Shown here: positions 9,359-18,241 of the stretch, piece after piece | How the letters are laid out: the number at the start of each line of letters is the position of its first letter | How positions within the stretch are numbered: the stretch's first letter is position 1 | NCBI GenBank assembly: GCA_963790545.1 | Contig: CAWBPA010000017.1 | Span: 1,520,274-1,584,273, forward strand | From: DATBJG01 sp963790545 | Lineage (GTDB): Bacteria > Acidobacteriota > Vicinamibacteria > Vicinamibacterales > JAMQPK01 | DNA: 64,000 nt | Direction: 5' to 3' | The notes under the pieces: generated by a model | What the model was told of the DNA's origin: nothing | The model's database searches: none | What the model saw: the letters and a program-made list of their open reading frames with translations, nothing else | Program-made: the position numbers and the translations under genes

Positions 9359-10654
9359 CTACTTCCACGCCGAGTACACGTGCTTACCTACCAGGTAGGC
9401 GGGATTGGCTCCCTTCCGGGGACTGAACTTCTGCACGCCGCCACGACCCACCGCCGCGAGATACAGGTTTTGCTCCTGGTCTACGCTGATGCCGTGCACA
9501 CCAAAGAGCGCGCCCGGCCACGACCCTAAACCGCCCCAGGCATAGATGAGCCGACCCTCGCGGTCGAGCTGCGCAAGCTGTTGGGTGACCTGGTCGAACA
9601 CCCACACACGCCGGTCGGCGTCGATGTGCACGAAGTGCAGGTCGAGACCGGTCGGCCCCGGCTGCATCGACCACATGCGGATGAATTTTCCATTCTCGTC
9701 GAACACCTGGATGCGCCGGTTGCCCCGGTCGTTCACGTACACCTCGCGCGTGCCGGGATCGACCGCCACGCCGTGCACGTTGTTGAAATAGCTCGGACGC
9801 GTCTCCTTACCCTGCTCGCCACGCTCGCCCCAGGCGGTGACGTACTTGCCGTCCTTGTCGAACTTCACCACACGAGTATTGGCATATCCATCCGCCACAT
9901 AGAAGCTGCCGTCGGGCTGGAATGCCATGAACGTCGGGCGATAGAAGTGCTTGTCATCGGAGGCATGGACGTTCGGCTCGCCAATTGTCTGTACCAACTT
10001 CTTGCCGTCGTTGGTGAACTTGAAGACAGCATGGCGGTAGTCGTCCACGACCCAGACGTGCTTCTGTGGATCGTAGGGGCTGATGTAGACCGAATGCGGC
10101 CGGCGCAGCATCTTGTCCCACTGCTTCCAACTCTCGATGATCTCGCCGTTGCGGTTGATGACGACGATGCAGTTCTCCCACAGGAAGTCGACACCGTTCT
10201 TGCCCCGGTCGGAATCGTCACCCACCTTGCCGTTGACTTCCAGCGCACCAGGAGGGCTGGCGCTCGTGGCATTCCGCCACATTCCCGCGACCGGGAACAC
10301 GAGGTTCGGCCCAATCTGCGGCAGAGGCGTTCCGCCGCGGCCAGTCGGCTGTGGCAGCACCGGCAGCTGACCGCGCTGAATGTAGTAGACCCGATCCGGG
10401 CTCTCCGCAAACACGCCCTGGCCGGCGCCAAACGTCCACTTCTCGTTGCCCGGCAACGTGTTCAGGTCCTTGGGCCAGCCTGGCACGACCTCGTACGGCC
10501 CGGTCGGGTCCAACGTGCCGATGGCGCCAGGGACAGCGGCCACACCGCTTGTGCCGCGAGTTTGTGCCTCGACAAGGAAGAACGGCTGAGTAGCAAGGTA
10601 GGCGAACGAAATGGCCGCAACAAAAACCGCAATAACCATCCAACGCTGACGCAT
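9359..10654 (-). CDS. Exported NHL-repeat beta-propeller protein
   Basis: The 431-residue product has an N-terminal signal/anchor (VIAVFVAAISFAYLATQPFFLVEA). NHL repeats follow from about residue 185: PHSVYISPYDPQKHVWVVD, ADGYANTRVVKFDKDGKYV, HGVAVDPGTREVYVNDRGNRRIQVF and HGISVDQEQNLYLAAV. The family includes the lyase half of peptidyl-glycine amidating enzymes, but no specific catalytic assignment is possible. GGAGGAGG lies before the ATG. It is the last gene of a leftward group with the DUF6152 protein and its partner, 33 bp behind the latter. Confidence 0.8.
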   Translation of the reverse strand: MRQRWMVIAVFVAAISFAYLATQPFFLVEAQTRGTSGVAAVPGAIGTLDPTGPYEVVPGWPKDLNTLPGNEKWTFGAGQGVFAESPDRVYYIQRGQLPVLPQPTGRGGTPLPQIGPNLVFPVAGMWRNATSASPPGALEVNGKVGDDSDRGKNGVDFLWENCIVVINRNGEIIESWKQWDKMLRRPHSVYISPYDPQKHVWVVDDYRHAVFKFTNDGKKLVQTIGEPNVHASDDKHFYRPTFMAFQPDGSFYVADGYANTRVVKFDKDGKYVTAWGERGEQGKETRPSYFNNVHGVAVDPGTREVYVNDRGNRRIQVFDENGKFIRMWSMQPGPTGLDLHFVHIDADRRVWVFDQVTQQLAQLDREGRLIYAWGGLGSWPGALFGVHGISVDQEQNLYLAAVGRGGVQKFSPRKGANPAYLVGKHVYSAWK

Positions 10655-10687
10655 CGAATCCTCCTCCCCTGCTTTCGGTGCCGGGAC

Positions 10688-11566
10688 TCACTTCTCCGCT
10701 TTGTACTGAGCCGCCACGGCCTGCGCCTCCGAGGCCGAGTTCATCATCTCCATCAGATCCGTGGTCATAGGAATCTGGACGAACGGCAACTTATCGAGTG
10801 CGACCCACGGCTTCGTATAGGCCAGTGGGTCGTCAAGCGTGACCGTCAGCTCCAGGCGCTTTTCGCTGATGCGATGCCAGCGTTCCTCGACGCGCAACTG
10901 ATTGCTGTGCGGATTGCCGGCGTTGTCGAGCCACGTGCGTTCGTCCGTCCCGTTGGAACTGATCACAAAAGTGAAGTCGTCCTCCCACCGGCCAACCGAA
11001 TAGCCGTACCACCGCGGGTCCGGATCCTTGGGTAGTTGGCGGCCGTCGGTCCAGATCGCGCGCCAGCGTCTCTCCCACATGAAGAGCGCGAGCACGGAGT
11101 GGGGGGTGTGCATGAACTGCACCTGCCGCAACTCGAACAGCAGTTGGCGGGGATAGCCGCCGGGATCGCCCATGGTCGAGAGCGGATCATTGATCTGGTC
11201 GGCCGGCACCTGACGGATGCCGTCTCCCGCCTTGTGCGTCTCACCTTTCTTTCGTCCCCAGTCGGTGAGCGGCGATGGCGTGCCCCGCGCGCCACGCGGG
11301 CCGATGCCGCCACGAGCAGGATCCCAGATCCCCGTGAGATCGCGACGCGGAGCCGGACCATCGGGTTCGACATTCGTCGGAAGCCCGCGCAGTCCGGGGT
11401 TGCTCCAAGTCTCCCATTTCACCTGTGAGAGCGGGGGCGGAGGAGGCCCGCCGCGTCCGGGCGGTCCGGGTGGTGCTCCCTGACCCGCAGGCGCCTGTGC
11501 GCGAGTCAGCACGGACACGATCAGCAGAGCGATCGTCGCGCCAATGACGAGGAAAATTTTGCGCAT
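10688..11566 (-). CDS. Exported acidobacterial protein of unknown function (GYSxGxWE family)
   Basis: About 292 residues with a signal peptide and a proline/glycine-rich linker (residues 25-48). The rest is beta-rich with the family core TDGRQLPKDPDPRWYGYSVG, then TWLDNAGNPHSNQLRVEERW and TVTLDDPLAYTKPW. The same core occurs in the gene at 53478 and, more distantly, at 12708. Start 11566 is chosen because AAGGA lies eight bases upstream, whereas it lies only two bases before the ATG at 11572. It sits 18 bp behind the DUF6152 gene. Function unknown; recurrent pairing with DUF6152 suggests a shared periplasmic role. Confidence 0.75.
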   Translation of the reverse strand: MRKIFLVIGATIALLIVSVLTRAQAPAGQGAPPGPPGRGGPPPPPLSQVKWETWSNPGLRGLPTNVEPDGPAPRRDLTGIWDPARGGIGPRGARGTPSPLTDWGRKKGETHKAGDGIRQVPADQINDPLSTMGDPGGYPRQLLFELRQVQFMHTPHSVLALFMWERRWRAIWTDGRQLPKDPDPRWYGYSVGRWEDDFTFVISSNGTDERTWLDNAGNPHSNQLRVEERWHRISEKRLELTVTLDDPLAYTKPWVALDKLPFVQIPMTTDLMEMMNSASEAQAVAAQYKAEK

Positions 11567-11584
11567 GGTCATGATCCTTGCTGG

Positions 11585-11959
11585 CTACTGCGGGAGCTTC
11601 TGGCCATTTGCCAGCTCCACACTCCTGAGACGCCCGACAGGGGCCCCGCTCTTCACCGGTGTGACGCTGACCGTGACTTCGTCGCCGGGCTTGAACGAGT
11701 TTCGCCTGTACCCGGCGCCTGTGATGTCGGTGGGATTTCCCAGTTCAAGATTCCACGTGCGTAAGGTTCCCGTCTCGTCCTTGGCGCTGACCTTCAAGAA
11801 GCAGTGGGGGTTCGCCCACAACCACTCCGTGACCGTTCCCTTCAAGGTGAGCACTTTCTCGTTGTCGAAACTGGCCGCACCGTGATGCGCAACCGCCGAT
11901 AGCGACAGCAGAAGGCACGCCCCGACAGTCAGCAGCGCCGCACAAACCTTCTTCGTCAT
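11585..11959 (-). CDS. DUF6152 family exported protein
   Basis: A 124-residue protein with a signal peptide (residues 1-23). The mature part begins with the hallmark AHHGAASFD, followed by LTLKGTVTEWLWANPHCFLKVSAKDETG and PGDEVTVSVTPVKSGAP, a small OB-like beta barrel. The conserved His-His and Asn-Pro-His residues may bind metal, which is inference. It is first of a three-gene leftward group and stands back to back with a second DUF6152 gene at 12271. Confidence 0.85.
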   Translation of the reverse strand: MTKKVCAALLTVGACLLLSLSAVAHHGAASFDNEKVLTLKGTVTEWLWANPHCFLKVSAKDETGTLRTWNLELGNPTDITGAGYRRNSFKPGDEVTVSVTPVKSGAPVGRLRSVELANGQKLPQ

Positions 11960-12270
11960 ATAACCCCCCGCGTGGCAGCCTGAACTACGCCGCCTCTTGC
12001 AACCTCGACAAACTTAGGGAATGCCTGCGCACCTGTCAAGGCTGTTGGCATTGTGCTGCCATTATGCCGATTTGGTCGCCTGCGCGGTCGGAATACTGAG
12101 CGTCACCCCGCAGCCCGGGATGCGCGGCCGGCCTCAACCCGATTGATGCGCTTCACCATGAATAACCGGCGAGGTGCCCTGTTTTCCCGCAGTACGCCTT
12201 CGGATTAACATCTAGCTGCTACCTGCCGAAGTACGCAGGTCGACCTGCAATCTGATTTAGGAGTAGAGCT
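11960..12270. other. Divergent intergenic region with a shared repeat
   Basis: This 311-bp gap separates the two divergent DUF6152 genes and must hold promoters for both; no convincing -35/-10 pair stands out. A segment near 12127-12165 (CCGGCCTCAACCCGAT..GCGCTTCACCATGAATAACC) recurs with few changes at 14887-14925, and a weaker copy lies near 14722. No gene is seen. Confidence 0.5.
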
Positions 12271-12642
12271 ATGAAGCAGCTCCCACGTCTCGTATGCGTC
12301 ATCGCCGGACTGTTGTTGGCGAGCAACGGGCCGGCGCTCGGCCATCATTCCCACTCGATGTTCGATACGACGAAGGAAGTGACGGTTACGGGTACCGTGA
12401 CGAGCGTCTCGTATAGAAATCCGCACGTGTTCTTGTACCTGGATGTGAAGGAAGAGGACGGGAAAGTCATAAATTGGGCGGTCGAGATGTCAAACATTGC
12501 CAACATGCAGAGGAGGGGAATCTATCGCGCGACCTTCAAGGTCGGCGACGTGGTCACCGTCAAGGTCAATCCGCTCAGGGACGGCCGTCGGGGCGGCAAC
12601 TACACGTCAATCACCGCGGCCGATGGCAAGACATACGAATGA
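12271..12642 (+). CDS. DUF6152 family exported protein
   Basis: A 123-residue paralogue of the protein at 11585. It has a signal peptide, mature start GHHSHSMFDTTKEVTVTGTV, then SYRNPHVFLYLDVKEEDGK and FKVGDVVTVKVNPLRDGRRGG. The paired histidines and the Asn-Pro-His motif are kept. AGGAG lies eight bases before the ATG. The next exported gene begins just beyond its stop, so the two form a pair mirroring the leftward pair. Confidence 0.85.
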   Translation: MKQLPRLVCVIAGLLLASNGPALGHHSHSMFDTTKEVTVTGTVTSVSYRNPHVFLYLDVKEEDGKVINWAVEMSNIANMQRRGIYRATFKVGDVVTVKVNPLRDGRRGGNYTSITAADGKTYE

Positions 12643-12707
12643 CCGCAGGTTCAACAAGGAATTCCTGCGCCCGGAAACGGCGCAGCAACCGCGCGATGAG
12701 GCCCGGC

Positions 12708-13778
12708 ATGGCACATGTAACACACGGCGGACGACAAGTCGCGATCGCGCTCGTCATCCTCGGCTTGACGTCCGGAGCGACCGCGGTCGCTCAGACCACA
12801 TTGTTCAGCACCGAGGACTACCGTCGGGACCGTGAGCGCTGGACCGACCCGGCGTACTTCCTCTTCAACACGGCCCGTGAGCTCTCGGACATGCAGGTCG
12901 ACAATCGCTTCGGCCAAAAAGGGGCTGGCGTCGACAAACACGACATCAAGAGCTCGTTTCCATTCAAGACGTCCTGGGAACATTACCAGGCGTGGCTCAC
13001 GCGGGCGAACGGCGGGACGAAGCATACGCTGGCAACATTGCCGGATTGGGATGGCGTCTGGGGCGGTGGGGGAAGCTGGCTCACCGGCAACGACATCCAG
13101 GCCAGTACCGTCGCGGCGGCGCTGACGCCCGAGTACCGCGAGTACTATGTCCAGCAGGTCAAAGCCGAAGCAGAAGGACGTCACTGGTGGGCCGCCGCGT
13201 TCTGCCTCCCGGACGGCTTCGCACGCGACGTGTGGCGCAGCCCGAAGCAGTTCGTGATTCGGCCGGGTCAGGTGATGGTGCTCACAGACTCGCTGGTCGC
13301 GACGCAGGTTCGATGGATCTACACCGACGGCAAAGGGCACCGGCCCGAGGAGCAACAGTTTCCGCAATGGTTGGGCGAGTCGATCGGCTTCTGGGATGGC
13401 AACGCGCTGGTCATCCACACCAATCAGATCAGGCGATGGAACACGACCCATGTGATGTTCGAGTGGAGCGACCGGTTGACGGCTGTCGAGCGTTACGAGC
13501 GTGTCGGGAACGAACTCCTCGGCGAGGTCACGTTATACGATCCGGAGGCATTCCTGCATCCATTGCATGCCCGTCTTCGCTTCACGCTGAACACGACCGG
13601 CGACCGGATGGTCTTCAGCACCTGCACTGACACGAACGGGCCGTCGAGCAACATCTTCGTCCGGCCGGATGGCGTTGTCGACGAGCGTGTGCCGGGCGAT
13701 CCCGGCTACTGGGACCCGACCGATCCACGGCCGTGGGCGAAGCACTACGCAATCGGCGAGCGTCGGCAGAGTCGTTGA
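12708..13778 (+). CDS. Exported protein of unknown function, partner of DUF6152
   Basis: About 356 residues with a signal peptide (QVAIALVILGLTSGATAVAQ). The body is beta-rich and tryptophan-rich: DWDGVWGGGGSWLTGNDIQ, WWAAAFCLPDGFARDVWRSP, FPQWLGESIGFWDGNALVIHTN and LTAVERYERVGNELLGEVTLYDPEAF. The last part aligns loosely with the family of the genes at 10688 and 53478. Start 12708 is chosen because GAGG stands six bases before it; an ATG at 12639 overlapping the previous stop (ATGA) would instead give translational coupling. Function unknown. Confidence 0.7.
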   Translation: MAHVTHGGRQVAIALVILGLTSGATAVAQTTLFSTEDYRRDRERWTDPAYFLFNTARELSDMQVDNRFGQKGAGVDKHDIKSSFPFKTSWEHYQAWLTRANGGTKHTLATLPDWDGVWGGGGSWLTGNDIQASTVAAALTPEYREYYVQQVKAEAEGRHWWAAAFCLPDGFARDVWRSPKQFVIRPGQVMVLTDSLVATQVRWIYTDGKGHRPEEQQFPQWLGESIGFWDGNALVIHTNQIRRWNTTHVMFEWSDRLTAVERYERVGNELLGEVTLYDPEAFLHPLHARLRFTLNTTGDRMVFSTCTDTNGPSSNIFVRPDGVVDERVPGDPGYWDPTDPRPWAKHYAIGERRQSR

Positions 13779-13887
13779 GATGTTTGGACACCGACGCCTG
13801 CCCTCTGACCAAGCGAAGCTTCCCATATGATGAGTGACCTCGTGCCGCTCAACGTCAGGTGCTGACGGAATTTACGGAGTGGGGTAT

Positions 13888-14715
13888 ATGAGAACGACTG
13901 TCAACGACTCATGTGCAATCGTCTTGCCGCTGATAGCGGCCGCGACTCTTCTAGCCGTACGCATCTCGGCACAACAGTTGGTCGAACCCACGATTGGTCA
14001 GCCCGGTAAGGACGCCATCTGGGTCCCGACCTCACCAGACATGGTCGAGAAGATGCTCGACATGGCGCAGGTCACACCCGAAGATCTCCTGATCGATCTT
14101 GGGTCGGGTGACGGCCGAATGGTCATCGCCGCGGCGAAACGTGGCGCTCGGGCCGTCGGCGTTGAATACGATCCCGACTTGGTGGAGCTCTCGCGCCGCC
14201 GGGCTCGCGAAGCCGACGTCGCCGATAAAGCGAACTTCGTTCAGGGAGACATGTTCGAGGCCGACATCTCCAAGGCGACAGTTCTCGCGCTCTTTCTGCT
14301 TCCCCAGAATCTCGAGCGACTCCGAGACAAGTTCCTGTCGCTGCCGCCGGGCACGCGCATTGTGCTCAACACGTACGGTATTCCTGGATGGGAGCCAGAC
14401 GCCAAAGAAGTGCTCGTCGGAGAGTGTTCGAATTTTTGCACGTCCATGCTGCACATTGTGCCTGCGCCAGTGGCGGGGGTCTGGCAGCTTCCTTTCGGCG
14501 AACTCACGCTCATCCAACAGTTTCAAATGATCTCGGGTACGTTGTCGTCGGGTGGTCGCACCAACCCACTCGGCAGCGGGCGACTACGTGGCGATCGGAT
14601 TACGTTCAGCGTGGCGGGAGCGGAATACACGGGGCATGCCAAAGGTGATCGCATCGAGGGGAACAGAGACTCCGGCGGTAACCGTCAGAGCTGGACGGCA
14701 ACTCGCAGGCCTTAG
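13888..14715 (+). CDS. Exported or anchored FAM173-like SAM-dependent methyltransferase
   Basis: About 275 residues. A hydrophobic N terminus (AIVLPLIAAATLLAVRISA) precedes a class I methyltransferase fold. The SAM-binding motif is LLIDLGSGDGRMVIAAAKRGA, followed by VGVEYDPDLVELSRRRA and the stretch KATVLALFLLPQNLERLRDKF. VPTSPDMVEKML before motif I and GIPGWEPDAKEV after it resemble the FAM173 lysine methyltransferase family. SAM is cytoplasmic, so the N terminus is more plausibly a membrane anchor than a cleaved signal, unless the true start lies further in. About 60 C-terminal residues form a separate beta-rich segment. It is read alone. Confidence 0.7.
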   Translation: MRTTVNDSCAIVLPLIAAATLLAVRISAQQLVEPTIGQPGKDAIWVPTSPDMVEKMLDMAQVTPEDLLIDLGSGDGRMVIAAAKRGARAVGVEYDPDLVELSRRRAREADVADKANFVQGDMFEADISKATVLALFLLPQNLERLRDKFLSLPPGTRIVLNTYGIPGWEPDAKEVLVGECSNFCTSMLHIVPAPVAGVWQLPFGELTLIQQFQMISGTLSSGGRTNPLGSGRLRGDRITFSVAGAEYTGHAKGDRIEGNRDSGGNRQSWTATRRP

Positions 14716-14954
14716 CAGCCCGTGACCGATCGACGCGCTCCCCATGAATGACACCGGGCACCGTGTGCCCGTTGTCCCCGAGCGGATCACGCTTCTGATG
14801 TTGCCGCCGCCATCGGTAGCGGCGGGTCTTCCGCCTTCGCTGAAGCTCCGGCGGACCGCCGTAGCCTCGGCGGAGGCTGGTTAGACCCGCCGGCCTCAAC
14901 CCGATCGGCGCGGTTCACCAAGAATGACCTTCGAAGTGCGATGCTCGACGCCTG
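14716..14954. repeat. Intergenic repeats and hairpins
   Basis: No gene is seen in this gap. It holds a hairpin-rich stretch at about 14815-14885 (GGCGGGTCTTCCGCC, then AGCTCCGGCGGACCGCC, ending GGTTAGACCCGCC). A copy of the CCGGCCTCAACCCGAT repeat of 12.1 kb follows at 14887-14925, with a diverged copy at 14722-14760. It lies between convergent genes. Confidence 0.55.
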
Positions 14955-15440
14955 TCAAGGTTTCCACGCTTCGGACGCCTTGCGGAGCTTGCCGTCCGGC
15001 GGCTGCTCGCTCAGCTCTATGCGACCGTAAACCGGGTCGTTGACGTTCGCGAGTATGCCACCGGTAAACGCGCTCGGGGCGCCGGGGTCACTCACCATGA
15101 GGCCACGCTCGCGGAACGTCGCCACCGTACTCTTGATTTCCTGCGTCTCGAGGCCCCAGTGATTCAGCCCAAGGGGCGTCTGCTCGTTCGGCTGCTGCTG
15201 CACCTCGAGGAACGTATCTCTGCTGATCTGAAGGTATGCAGATCGTCCATTCGGGTTCCGCACGACCTCACGGAATCCCAGCTTCTCCTGGTAGAACTTC
15301 AGCGCTTCAGGAAGGTCCTTCACGGTCACCGCCACGTGATTCAGCCTCACCGCAGGCTGATTTGGCGGCGTCTGCGCACCAGTTGCCTGGATGGCCACAC
15401 CCACGAGCACGCCGCATACGAACAGAAGTAGACCCCGCAT
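14955..15440 (-). CDS. Exported VOC family protein
   Basis: A 161-residue protein with a signal peptide (RGLLLFVCGVLVGVAIQATGAQ) and one VOC module: RLNHVAVTVKDLPEALKFYQEKLGFREV, then LEVQQQPN and LANVNDPVYGRIELSEQPP. It is closely similar in layout to the gene at 26583 (same signal style, same NDPYxGRIEL ending). A single module normally dimerises. Substrate unknown. It precedes the MBL-fold gene on the same strand by 43 bp. Confidence 0.8.
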   Translation of the reverse strand: MRGLLLFVCGVLVGVAIQATGAQTPPNQPAVRLNHVAVTVKDLPEALKFYQEKLGFREVVRNPNGRSAYLQISRDTFLEVQQQPNEQTPLGLNHWGLETQEIKSTVATFRERGLMVSDPGAPSAFTGGILANVNDPVYGRIELSEQPPDGKLRKASEAWKP

Positions 15441-15483
15441 AGACTGCCTCCTTAGCCTTCAGCCCTTCGACGCAACGTCAAGC

Positions 15484-16968
15484 CTAGTTGCCGGTCGCGG
15501 CAGCCGCCATGACATCCGCCCTCGTGAGCGGCTTATCCGGGTTGGGCGGATGGGCCGGAATCCACGCATTGAAGTCCAGCTTGAGCTTGTTGAGGGCTTC
15601 GACGGCTGACTTCACGACACCCAACTGATTCGGGTTGGGATCACCACCGTAATATCCGCTGACCACAGGACCTTTTCTGCCGGCAGATAGACGGCCAGCA
15701 TGCCATCACTGTGTTCGTTGGGAATGCGATGCAGTTCCACGACCTTCCCGGTCGTGCCTTTCCGCACGTCGCGATCGCCGACCCCCTCGACCACGTTCGT
15801 GCGGCGGTTGGAGACCTTCGAGAGACTGTCACCAATGAGCATGCGCTGGCCCGAGAGCAGCCGCTCGAGGACTTCCTCGTTGTTGCGGTGTGTCAGGATC
15901 GTCGCGCCTTCCGCCACAGCCGCCGCAAGCCCGCTCGCGTGATCGAAGTGCGGATGTGAGTTGACGACGAAACGGATCGGTTTGCCTGGGATGGCCTGTT
16001 TGGCTGCCGCCATCACGGCCGTGCCACGCGCATCGCTCTGGCCGCTCTCGATTACAAGGATGTGGTCGCCCATGTCAACAGCCAGCGAGGTGTAGTTCCC
16101 GCCGATCTTGAAGGCGCCCTCACCCAATTTCTCCACGGGCGGCTGTGCGGCCGCTTGTTGTCCGCCGCCACCACCACCACCTGGTGCACCGGCCGGCGGC
16201 GGCGGAGGCGTGAGCAGCTCGGCGAGGTTCGGAGGGTTCGCCGTCGCCGCTGTAATGGCGGCATCGAACGTGGGCATGCCAGCCTGCCGCTGAACGATAC
16301 GGGTCGGCACCTGCACGCCGTTCATGTTCTGGTAGTTCGAATACTCGAATTCAACCAGGAGATCGCCAACGACGGCGTGATCCACCCGCGTTTCAACCTT
16401 CGTCACCTGGTTCTGGCTGTTGAGATAGCCGGTCACTGTATACGTCTGGCCCGACGGCGATTTGAAGTTCGCGGGCGAGAACGAGACGACCTGCTGGCCG
16501 CCTGCCTGGCGGACAGTTGCGGAATTGGCCGCCAGCGCCTTTCAAGAAACCCCAGGGCGTCGTCCAGATGTTCTGCGCCTGGACCCAGTTGGTGCTGGCC
16601 TGCATGCCCGTGATGTTCTGGTTGAACACGCCCGGCATGGGTGCCGGCACACCCGGCACCTTCGGAGGCTGGGTCGGTCCCGTCGCCCGCGAAACGAGCG
16701 CCGCCGGATCGGCCGCCTGTCCGAAATTGATCGTGCGCGTGTACATGGTGATCGGCGTCAGATTCATGGGCCCCATCGGCTCGCCAATGCTCTTGCTCTG
16801 GCCGAACGCCCCATTTCGTGCGGTGCCCGAGTAGGTGATCGAATTCAGGTTGTCCACGCCCATCGCCTTCGATGCTGCGGCAACGACGGATTTGGCATCC
16901 TGTGCGGTCGCGCCAATCGAAAGGACGCTCACGAGGAGCATGGCAACCGGTAACGTTCTGAACAGCAT
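15484..16968 (-). CDS. Exported MBL-fold metallo-hydrolase (frame broken twice)
   Basis: Three leftward frames join into a protein of about 494 residues. The first part has a signal peptide (LFRTLPVAMLLVSVLSIGATA) and a lipid-carrier-like beta domain. Near 16540 the frame should pass to ALAANSATVRQAGGQQVVSFSP. A PPPPPAGAPGGGG linker follows, then the metallo-beta-lactamase domain with NSHPHFDHASG. Near 15637 the frame shifts again to NPNQLGVVKSAVEALNKLKLDFNAW, ending in MAAAATGN. GGAGG lies five bases before the ATG at 16968. The domain binds one or two zinc ions; the substrate is unknown. Both breaks look like sequence errors. Confidence 0.75.
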
Positions 16969-17001
16969 ACGAGCCTCCAATTGCTCCGATGTCTGACGCC
17001 A

Positions 17002-18111
17002 TCAGGCGCTGATTCGGAGCAGCTTGACTAAATTGCCGCCAAGGATCGCCTCTTTCTGCGCGTCATTCAAGAACGATGCGTTGAGCACGAAATCGATGCC
17101 CACCGGCCAATCGAAGGGGTAGTCGGTGCCGTAGAAGATGCGATCGACCCCAACTTCCGCTATGAGGTGCCTCAATCCTTCTTCGCGAAAAACCATCGTG
17201 TCGATATAAAGGTTGCTCCGGAAGTACTCGCTCGGCTTCTTCTTGAGCGCTTTGCAGTCCTCGCCGCTGGCACCACCCCGCCCGCATTGTGCATCCGACC
17301 GGCCGCTGTACGAAGGCAGGTAGCCGCCCGCGTGAGCTCCACAAATCTTCAGGCCAGGGAAACGATCGAGCGTGCCTTCAAAAATCAAGTGCGACAAAAA
17401 GACGGTTGTCTCGAGTGGGTTTCCGATGGTATTGCCCAGTCCGCCTCTCCCCTGCAGCCGCGAATTCTGCGTCGTGCCCTGCGCCTGCTGCGGATGCATG
17501 AACAGCATCACTCCGAGCTCTTCAGCTTTGGCCCAGAAGGGATCGAACTTCCGATCCGACAGCTCCTGTCCTTCGACGCTGCCGCCGATGGCAGCGCCTC
17601 GCAGCCCGAGCTTCTTGACGGCATGCTCCAACTGCTCGGCCGCCAGATCGGGAAACTGCAACGCCAGCGTGGCCATTCCGACGAAGCGATCGGGATGTGC
17701 CGCGACCGCCTGCGCAATCTTCTCGTTCTGCAGCTGAACGACGTCGCGGGCCAGCGCGCGCTCAGCCGAGTATCCCCACGCGTTGACGTTGATGGCCTGA
17801 TAATCGATGCCTTCCTTATCCATGTACTGCAGTCGGGCACTGGTGCCCGCGCCCAGCGTGATCGGCCCTGTCAGGTTGTTCTTGGCCGTCGCAGCAAGCG
17901 GCGTATCCTTCACCAGGTCCCAGACTTCTGGCACGAACGTGTGCGCGTGAACGTCAACGACCGTGATGCGGCGGCCACCGAGCGTGACTCGTCGTCTTGT
18001 TGGAGCGGTCCCTTGGGCAGCTTCGAGCGCATCGGCAAGGGTCCCGCCTCCGGCCAACACACCAGCCGTGACGCCCGCCATGTGCTTGAGGAAATCCCGG
18101 CGATTCGCCAT
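17002..18111 (-). CDS. TAT-exported TIM-barrel amidohydrolase (ACMSD-like)
   Basis: A 369-residue protein with a twin-arginine signal (NRRDFLKHMAGVTAGVLAGG). The amidohydrolase_2 barrel follows: the first metal site TVVDVHAHTF near residue 52, GVMLFMHPQQAQG, GLKICGAHAGGYLP and the catalytic aspartate in FYGTDYPFDWP. This family decarboxylates or hydrolyses small acids, as in 2-amino-3-carboxymuconate-6-semialdehyde decarboxylase. The TAT signal implies folding with metal before export. It lies 33 bp ahead of the MBL-fold gene, so the two are probably in one operon. Confidence 0.85.
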   Translation of the reverse strand: MANRRDFLKHMAGVTAGVLAGGGTLADALEAAQGTAPTRRRVTLGGRRITVVDVHAHTFVPEVWDLVKDTPLAATAKNNLTGPITLGAGTSARLQYMDKEGIDYQAINVNAWGYSAERALARDVVQLQNEKIAQAVAAHPDRFVGMATLALQFPDLAAEQLEHAVKKLGLRGAAIGGSVEGQELSDRKFDPFWAKAEELGVMLFMHPQQAQGTTQNSRLQGRGGLGNTIGNPLETTVFLSHLIFEGTLDRFPGLKICGAHAGGYLPSYSGRSDAQCGRGGASGEDCKALKKKPSEYFRSNLYIDTMVFREEGLRHLIAEVGVDRIFYGTDYPFDWPVGIDFVLNASFLNDAQKEAILGGNLVKLLRISA

Positions 18112-18146
18112 CGCGTCGCTCCTTAATTAATGTAGGGTGCGAAATC

Positions 18147-18215
18147 GTACGTAGCGCAGGTCTTTAGACCTGCCCAGCGTCTCAAAGCAGGCCTGAAGGC
18201 CTGCGCTACGTACCG
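18147..18215. repeat. REPIN-like paired palindromic repeat
   Basis: Two inverted units, CGTACGTAGCGCAGGTCT-TTAG-ACCTGC and GCAGGCCTGAAGGCCTGCGCTACGTA, are joined by a short spacer CCAGCGTCTCAAA. The whole is nearly identical to 59325-59393 over about 65 bp. The paired-inverted layout is that of REPINs, which are mobilised by a RAYT transposase; no such gene is in the window. Confidence 0.75.
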
Positions 18216-18241
18216 CCGGCAATTTTGCAACGCCCTCTAGA

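Noticed and set aside
9581..11035. Rightward open frame of 484 codons
   Set aside because: Antisense to the NHL protein and its neighbour; no domain or ribosome site.
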